Source: an uncultured Johnsonella sp. (GTDB taxonomy: Bacteria > Bacillota > Clostridia > Lachnospirales > Lachnospiraceae). Taken from it: DNA of 9,395 nucleotides. A program made the position numbers and the translations under genes. This document shows, piece after piece, positions 5,598 through 9,395 of the stretch. The notes beneath the pieces were generated by a model. That model did no database searches. It was given only the letters and a program-made list of their open reading frames with translations, and was not told the DNA's origin. The first letter of the stretch is position 1, and each line of letters opens with the position of its first letter. The stretch is taken from NCBI GenBank assembly GCA_905373785.1, contig CAJPUK010000093.1, positions 1-9,395 of the forward strand, given 5' to 3'.

Positions 5598-6158
5598 TTA
5601 ATCTGTCGAAGTTTCATGAGACCTTACCGTTTCATCCTTTTCAGGTGGCAGCGATATTTTATTATAATGATTTAATCTGTCATTAATCCACAAGTTATAT
5701 AAATCCTCAGGTATAGAATTATTTTCTAGTATTTCAGTCATTTTTCTATAATTATCTAAAAAATCCATAATTATATGATTGCTTGTTTGTAGATTGTCAA
5801 AAGGTATTCTATCGTCTTGACTTCCATAAAAGAAACCTTCATTCATATCTTCATAAGTCCTTACTAAATTCCAAATCTTAGGATATTTAAGCAAAGGAAT
5901 TAAAAGCTTGATCATATCTGCATAAGTTTTTAATTCTGTATCTTTAGGTTCTTCAAGTCCTAGCAGCCAATCAATAGACACATTGAACTTTTTAGCTATA
6001 AGTTTGATTATGTTTACAGACGGCTGTTTAATTCCGCGTATGTAATAGGATAGCATAGAGGAACTAATACCTAGGCTATCTGATAGTTCAGTTTGTGTCA
6101 TATCATTACTATGTAACAATTCCTTTAATCTTTCACTAAATATATTTTTATCATCCAT
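5598..6158 (-). CDS. XRE-family HTH repressor (CI/Stl-like)
   Basis: A 186-residue DNA-binding regulator. Residues about 8-63 are an HTH_3 domain: FSERLKELLHSNDMTQTELSDSLGI, with the recognition helix at SSSMLSYYIRG and then NVSIDWLLGL. The rest (about 70-186) is acidic and helical with no recognisable fold. It lacks the S24/LexA-type peptidase motifs, so it is unlikely to be inactivated by RecA-stimulated self-cleavage. In islands of this layout, Stl-type repressors are relieved by binding a helper-phage protein, which would fit. The ATG at 6156-6158 has GGTGG about 7 nt upstream. It is divergent from the Cro-like gene across 170 bp with operators. Likely represses the rightward early promoter and possibly int. 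Confidence 0.85.
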   Translation of the reverse strand: MDDKNIFSERLKELLHSNDMTQTELSDSLGISSSMLSYYIRGIKQPSVNIIKLIAKKFNVSIDWLLGLEEPKDTELKTYADMIKLLIPLLKYPKIWNLVRTYEDMNEGFFYGSQDDRIPFDNLQTSNHIIMDFLDNYRKMTEILENNSIPEDLYNLWINDRLNHYNKISLPPEKDETVRSHETSTD

Positions 6159-6187
6159 AGATTTACCACCATATAAGTATTATCACT

Positions 6188-6216
6188 ATATTAAGCGAAT
6201 ATTTTACATAAGTCAA
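6188..6216 (-). promoter_or_regulatory. Repressor promoter
   Basis: On the minus strand TTGACT (6211-6216), 17 bp, TAATAT (6188-6193). An operator unit AATATTTTA (6198-6206) lies inside the spacer. Confidence 0.65.
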
Positions 6217-6254
6217 TACACTTAAATATTTTAACCTTTAGATAAAATATTTAA
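6198..6254. promoter_or_regulatory. Operator array between repressor and Cro-like gene
   Basis: Three AATATTTTA units occur: 6198-6206, 6225-6233 and inverted at 6243-6251. The last two belong to a 12-9-12 perfect inverted repeat, TTAAATATTTTA (6222-6233) and TAAAATATTTAA (6243-6254). Position between and over the two divergent promoters fits cooperative repressor/Cro sites. Confidence 0.6.
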
Positions 6255-6263
6255 CCAAAGCTA

Positions 6264-6292
6264 TTGACATGGTTAAAAATGTTGGATAATAT
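6264..6292 (+). promoter_or_regulatory. Rightward early promoter (cro-xis-primase)
   Basis: TTGACA (6264-6269) is a perfect -35, followed after 17 bp by TAATAT (6287-6292); GATAAT at 6285-6290 is an alternative -10 with 15-bp spacing. The -35 lies 10 bp from the operator palindrome. Confidence 0.65.
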
Positions 6293-6328
6293 GTGTTATA
6301 TAAAACGATAACGAAAGGAGTTAATCAA

Positions 6329-6526
6329 TTGAGAATTAACAGGGCTAAGTTAGCATATGAGTTAGTAAATAAGGACTTAACACAAAAGAAATTAGCGGAA
6401 CTTACAGGAGTTTCAAGGGCTACTATAAATTACATTAAGGCGGGTAAGTCTTGCAGTGATGAAGTAGGAAACAAGATAGCAAAAGCCTTAGGTGTAGACA
6501 TAACTGAGCTTATAGAAAAAAGATAA
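6329..6526 (+). CDS. Cro-like XRE HTH regulator
   Basis: A 65-residue single-domain helix-turn-helix protein starting MRINRAKLAYELVNKDLTQK. The HTH is KKLAELTGVSRATINYIKAG (about residues 20-39), followed by the closing helix SDEVGNKIAKALGVDITELIEKR. The start is a TTG (6329-6331) because AAAGGAG (6314-6320) lies 8 nt upstream; a GTG at 6293 is in frame but lies on the promoter and has no ribosome binding site. First gene of the rightward early unit and counterpart of the divergent repressor, matching the str or cro position of PICIs and prophages. Likely competes with the repressor for the AATATTTTA sites. Confidence 0.85.
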   Translation: MRINRAKLAYELVNKDLTQKKLAELTGVSRATINYIKAGKSCSDEVGNKIAKALGVDITELIEKR

Positions 6527-6546
6527 ATAAGGTAATTATTAACAAA

Positions 6547-6573
6547 TGCGAAATCATAAGAAGATTAAGAATT
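6547..6573. repeat. 27-bp repeat, copy 2 (cro-xis gap)
   Basis: Same sequence as 5105-5131 with one C-to-T change, followed 16 bp later by AGGTACAGGGGGCATTAC (6589-6606), which matches the second block of copy 1 with a small insertion. The surrounding 206-bp gap (6527-6732) holds no gene; only weak short hairpins are seen. Confidence 0.85.
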
Positions 6574-6732
6574 GCCATGATACTTTTACAGGTACAGGGG
6601 GCATTACATAATCAATCATCTAAAAAAGCATCAAGCTTTTAGCTTATTCAAGCACCAGGCTAATTCTAAGCCTTAAGTGTTGGAGTATTAGGAGTAAGTA
6701 CAGGATATTAAAGTATCAGAAAGGGGCTTTAT

Positions 6733-6987
6733 ATGGGATTACTATACGATATAAGCACTATAAAGAATAGACCGCACTTAACCGCCGAGGATATAGCTTT
6801 TTTGCTGACAAAAAGTAAGGCGGTAGCATATAAGATAATTAAGGATCTAAATACAGACTTGGAGAAAAAAGGATTTTATACCGTAAGTGGCAGAGTAAGT
6901 AAAAAGTACTTTGCAGAGCGTTTTAATATAGATTTAGGCAGCTTATGCAATGAACCGGAAAGCGGGGGCGTGGATGCTGACATATAA
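6733..6987 (+). CDS. Excisionase-like small HTH DNA-binding protein
   Basis: An 84-residue protein with one helix-turn-helix of the excisionase/MerR-like type: LTAEDIAFLLTKSKAVAYKIIKDLN (about residues 16-40), then a wing-like turn GFYTVSGRVSKKYFAERF (about 47-64). This pattern (AYKIIKxLNxxL...GxxxxGRVxKxYF) is common in small regulators just upstream of replication genes in Firmicutes mobile elements. AAAGGGG (6720-6726) is 6 nt before the ATG. Its end overlaps the primase start by 14 nt, implying translational coupling. By position it could be Xis, directing integrase to excise, or an activator of the replication operon; sequence alone does not decide. Confidence 0.72.
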   Translation: MGLLYDISTIKNRPHLTAEDIAFLLTKSKAVAYKIIKDLNTDLEKKGFYTVSGRVSKKYFAERFNIDLGSLCNEPESGGVDADI

Positions 6988-9190
6988 TGAAGTTTTGCAA
7001 AGATTTAAGGGTGGGAATTACAATAACAAGAAGACTTGTAATGTAATATGCCCTTGCCATAATGATAAAGAAGCAAGCCTTAGTATAACTGACAAGGGCG
7101 ATAAAATAGTTATGAAATGTCATGCAGGCTGCGATACTGAAGACATTATAGCAGCTGTAGGGCTGACATTCAAGGACTTAGGCAGCGAAGAGGCAGCAGC
7201 TGCCACTACATGGAAAGATAAGCTAATTGACTATGTAGGTAAGAACATAGAAGCGGTATATGATTATACGGATGAAAACGGAAAGTATTTATATAGTAAA
7301 GTGCGTTTTCAAGGCAAGGTTATAAGATATGTTACCGTAGATTATGCAAAAGATACTTATAAATTTGGAAAACCTGAGGATATTAAATCATGCATGTATA
7401 ACTTACCTGCTGCCTTAAAAGCAATAAAACAGGGGTTTGAGGTATACATTACAGAGGGGGAAAAGGACGCTAACACACTTAAAAAATTAGGATTTGCAGC
7501 TGTTACTGCCGGAGCTGTAGGAGATTGGCGAAAAGAGTTTGCAAAATACTTCACAGGGGCTAAGGTTGTAATACTGCCTGATAATGATGAAGCAGGACTT
7601 AAGCTCAAGGATAAGATAATAAAGGATTTAAGACCCTTTGCACACTCCATTAAGTCAGTTATTACCTCTAAATCAGATAAGGGAGATGTAACCGACTATA
7701 TAGATACAGAGAAACACAGCAAAGAGGATTTACAGAACCTTATTAATGAAGTTCCGGCAATAGTTGCACCATGGATCGAGATAATAGAGCGAAAAGACGG
7801 GAGCCAAAAAAAGAAAGTTAATGCAGGGTTGCTTAAGGGCTGTATAAGTCGGAATTTAAACTATAAATGCGTTAAAGGTTCTTTTTACTGGTATGAAAAC
7901 GGATATTATAAAAAGACAGATAAGGACACCGTAAAAGCTAAGATAATTGCGTACATACCCGATAGCCTTATAAGTGATAACCTTATAAATAACATATATA
8001 ACCTTATGCTAGCTGATGATGAACATATAGCAAGGGAAGAGGATTTTAATACTAACGAAAACTACATAAACTTTAGGAACGGACTTTATAACATTGCCAC
8101 TAAGTCATTAGAACCGCATGACAGCAATATATTATACAGCCGTCAAGTAAATACGGACTATGTACCGGATGCCGTGTTAACTGAAACAAGTACATTTACT
8201 AAATTTATATGTGATTTATGTAAAAATGAAAGCGGCATTGTAGACTGGGAAAGATACAACGCATTGGCAGAGATTGCAGGGCTTGCGATATCTAATATAT
8301 ACGGATACAGAACCAAAAAAGCGGCTATTTTACACAGTCCCGTAGGTAATACCGGTAAAAGCCAGTTTGTAGCATTGATAGCGAATTTAATAGGAGCTGC
8401 CAGCATAGAAAACATTCCGTTACAGAATATGAACGAAGATAAGGGGCGTTTTGTCTTTGCTAATGCCGAACTAATAAGACTTATCATAAACGGAGACCAA
8501 GGCAAGGCGACCATAAAGGACAGCTCAATATTTAAATCAATAACAGGCGGCGATTATATCAAAACCGAAGCTAAGGGAAAAGATGTAAAATCACTTACAT
8601 TCAAGGGCTTTATAATCATAGCTTGTAATGATTTGCCATATATTGCAGATGATAAAGGCGAACATGTATATAGGCGATTTCATATAGTGCCTTGTACTCA
8701 TGAAGTACCTGAAAAAGAACGAGATCCCGAAATACTAAACAAAATGCTTGAGGAGTTACCGGCTATAGTCAATTGGGCTATAGAGGGCTTGCATAGGCTT
8801 ATAGCTAATCGCTACAACTTTACAGAAGTGGCAGCAGGCAAGGAATACATAGAAAATTACAGAAAATCAAGTGATACAGTGTTCAGTTTCCTTATAGATG
8901 AGGGGTACATAATCACTAAGAACCTTGATGATAAGTTAAGTAAAAAAGCACTGTTTACAGCATATAATACTTATTGTACTGAAAATGAGCGTACAAGGGT
9001 AGGAGTGCAGCAGTTCGGCGAGAGGGTAACGAAACTTACGGGGTATCCTATACAAAGAACAAGGGTTAACAGTTGCAGAGATTATTATATACTTGGCATA
9101 AAAGAAGAAAATGACGGGTTCAAGGCTGCTACAAATGAACAAGCAAGTATATTTAATGATATAACTGTAGTCCCAAAACATATGTTATAA
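6974..9190 (+). CDS. Primase-helicase replicase (Toprim + SF3/D5 helicase, P4-alpha-like)
   Basis: A 738-residue replication protein combining primer synthesis and unwinding. Order: CHC2-like zinc ribbon with Cys/His at about 26, 28, 29, 49 and 53 (CPCHND...CHAGC); Toprim domain with ITEGEKDANTL (about 159-169) and the metal-binding DND at 203-205 (VILPDNDEAG); a linker and D5_N-like region (about 300-440); an SF3 helicase with Walker A GNTGKS at 458-463, then the GGDYIKTEAKGKD block (about 525-537), IIACNDLPYI (about 547-556) and the arginine-finger segment VYRRFHIVP; and a C-terminal winged-helix-like domain. The ATG at 6974 is preferred because the zinc-ribbon lead-in MLTYNEVLQRF begins there and GGGGG (6964-6968) is 5 nt upstream; an ATG at 6950 would add 8 residues. 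Complete, with no frameshift. It overlaps the xis-like gene and is followed directly by the repeat cluster, its probable origin. Confidence 0.92.
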   Translation: MLTYNEVLQRFKGGNYNNKKTCNVICPCHNDKEASLSITDKGDKIVMKCHAGCDTEDIIAAVGLTFKDLGSEEAAAATTWKDKLIDYVGKNIEAVYDYTDENGKYLYSKVRFQGKVIRYVTVDYAKDTYKFGKPEDIKSCMYNLPAALKAIKQGFEVYITEGEKDANTLKKLGFAAVTAGAVGDWRKEFAKYFTGAKVVILPDNDEAGLKLKDKIIKDLRPFAHSIKSVITSKSDKGDVTDYIDTEKHSKEDLQNLINEVPAIVAPWIEIIERKDGSQKKKVNAGLLKGCISRNLNYKCVKGSFYWYENGYYKKTDKDTVKAKIIAYIPDSLISDNLINNIYNLMLADDEHIAREEDFNTNENYINFRNGLYNIATKSLEPHDSNILYSRQVNTDYVPDAVLTETSTFTKFICDLCKNESGIVDWERYNALAEIAGLAISNIYGYRTKKAAILHSPVGNTGKSQFVALIANLIGAASIENIPLQNMNEDKGRFVFANAELIRLIINGDQGKATIKDSSIFKSITGGDYIKTEAKGKDVKSLTFKGFIIIACNDLPYIADDKGEHVYRRFHIVPCTHEVPEKERDPEILNKMLEELPAIVNWAIEGLHRLIANRYNFTEVAAGKEYIENYRKSSDTVFSFLIDEGYIITKNLDDKLSKKALFTAYNTYCTENERTRVGVQQFGERVTKLTGYPIQRTRVNSCRDYYILGIKEENDGFKAATNEQASIFNDITVVPKHML

Positions 9191-9365
9191 AATAGGACAA
9201 CTGAGGAGCGAAAAAGGGACTGTAACCGTTACAGAAAAAAAAGCAAGTTTAACAGTCCTAGAAAATGGGACTAAGTCCCTTAATAGTCCCATAAAAAATA
9301 GTGATTTTGGGACAGCAAAAGCCCCATATTTACGGCACATTTTATATATTAGTCCCAATAGTCCC
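9168..9365. repeat. GGGACT repeat cluster, candidate replication origin
   Basis: Seven perfect GGGACT/AGTCCC hexamers occur at 9169, 9216, 9267, 9274, 9285, 9351 and 9360, plus near-copies at 9254 and 9309, in both orientations. They include the palindrome GGGACTAAGTCCC (9267-9279), a 12-bp direct repeat AATAGTCCCATA (9282-9293 and 9357-9368), and CTGTAACCGTTACAG (9220-9234), a 7-1-7 inverted repeat. AT-rich stretches lie between copies (9291-9301, 9341-9350) and after the last (9366-9395). Iterons around AT-rich DNA just downstream of a primase-helicase gene match the origin position in SaPI-type islands. No gene is supported in 9191-9395. Confidence 0.6.
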
Positions 9366-9395
9366 ATATTATTTATAGTTATAAAAAATAAATAT

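Noticed and set aside
6923..9181. Leftward frames opposite the primase gene (63 to 118 codons)
   Set aside because: They lie wholly or largely inside the primase/xis coding region and lack ribosome binding sites and domain features; antisense shadows.
9185..9367. 60-codon leftward frame after the primase
   Set aside because: It spans the GGGACT repeats, has no ribosome binding site, and its residues simply reflect the repeats.
1..9395. CRISPR array or rRNA/tRNA genes
   Set aside because: No regularly spaced repeat set was seen. The only spaced hexamer cluster (9168-9365) is irregular and in both orientations. No rRNA or tRNA signatures were noticed.

Overview
The window looks like the chromosome of a low-GC Gram-positive anaerobe of the Clostridia, probably Lachnospiraceae-like. 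The grounds are AT-rich intergenic DNA, AGGAGG-type ribosome binding sites, TTGACA/TATAAT promoters, and the kind of metabolic genes present. The species is not identifiable from the sequence alone.

Left part (1-3504), host metabolism. A leftward PfkB-family kinase of inositol catabolism (iolC) is followed by about 460 bp of non-coding DNA holding degenerate transposon-like ends. Next come a leftward cobalamin adenosyltransferase (cobO/btuR type) and, divergent from it, a rightward NAD(P)-dependent dehydrogenase of the malate/L-lactate (Ldh_2) family. Both divergent genes have well-formed sigma-A-type promoters. The cobO leader contains three hairpins.

Junction (3505-4014). No intact gene is seen. 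It holds two strong inverted repeats: a 16-bp stem enclosing a second hairpin, and a roughly 70-nt hairpin with a 15-bp perfect core like the ends of IS200/IS605-type elements. Two short tails that look like gene remnants lead away from the second hairpin. A bidirectional terminator-like stem-loop then follows the integrase gene.

Right part (about 3900-9395), the left half of an integrated element. The order is tyrosine integrase (leftward), a tiny hydrophobic peptide with a likely antisense RNA (type I toxin-antitoxin), an XRE repressor (leftward), a divergent Cro-like regulator, an excisionase-like HTH protein, a Toprim plus SF3-helicase primase/replicase, and then a cluster of GGGACT repeats beside AT-rich DNA that looks like a replication origin. 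This is the order int - stl | str - xis - pri/rep - ori known from Gram-positive phage-inducible chromosomal islands (PICIs). Packaging-interference genes would lie beyond the window, so the class is inferred.

How it may work together: the repressor and Cro-like protein share a divergent control region with an AATATTTTA operator array. Derepression would switch on the Cro-like, excisionase-like and primase genes. A 27-bp sequence occurs both in the probable 5' leader of int and in the cro-xis intergenic region. Its orientation means the early rightward transcript could pair with the int mRNA leader, or both copies could be sites for Int, Xis or a repressor. The toxin-antitoxin pair sits in the int-repressor gap, where it could act as a maintenance or accessory module.
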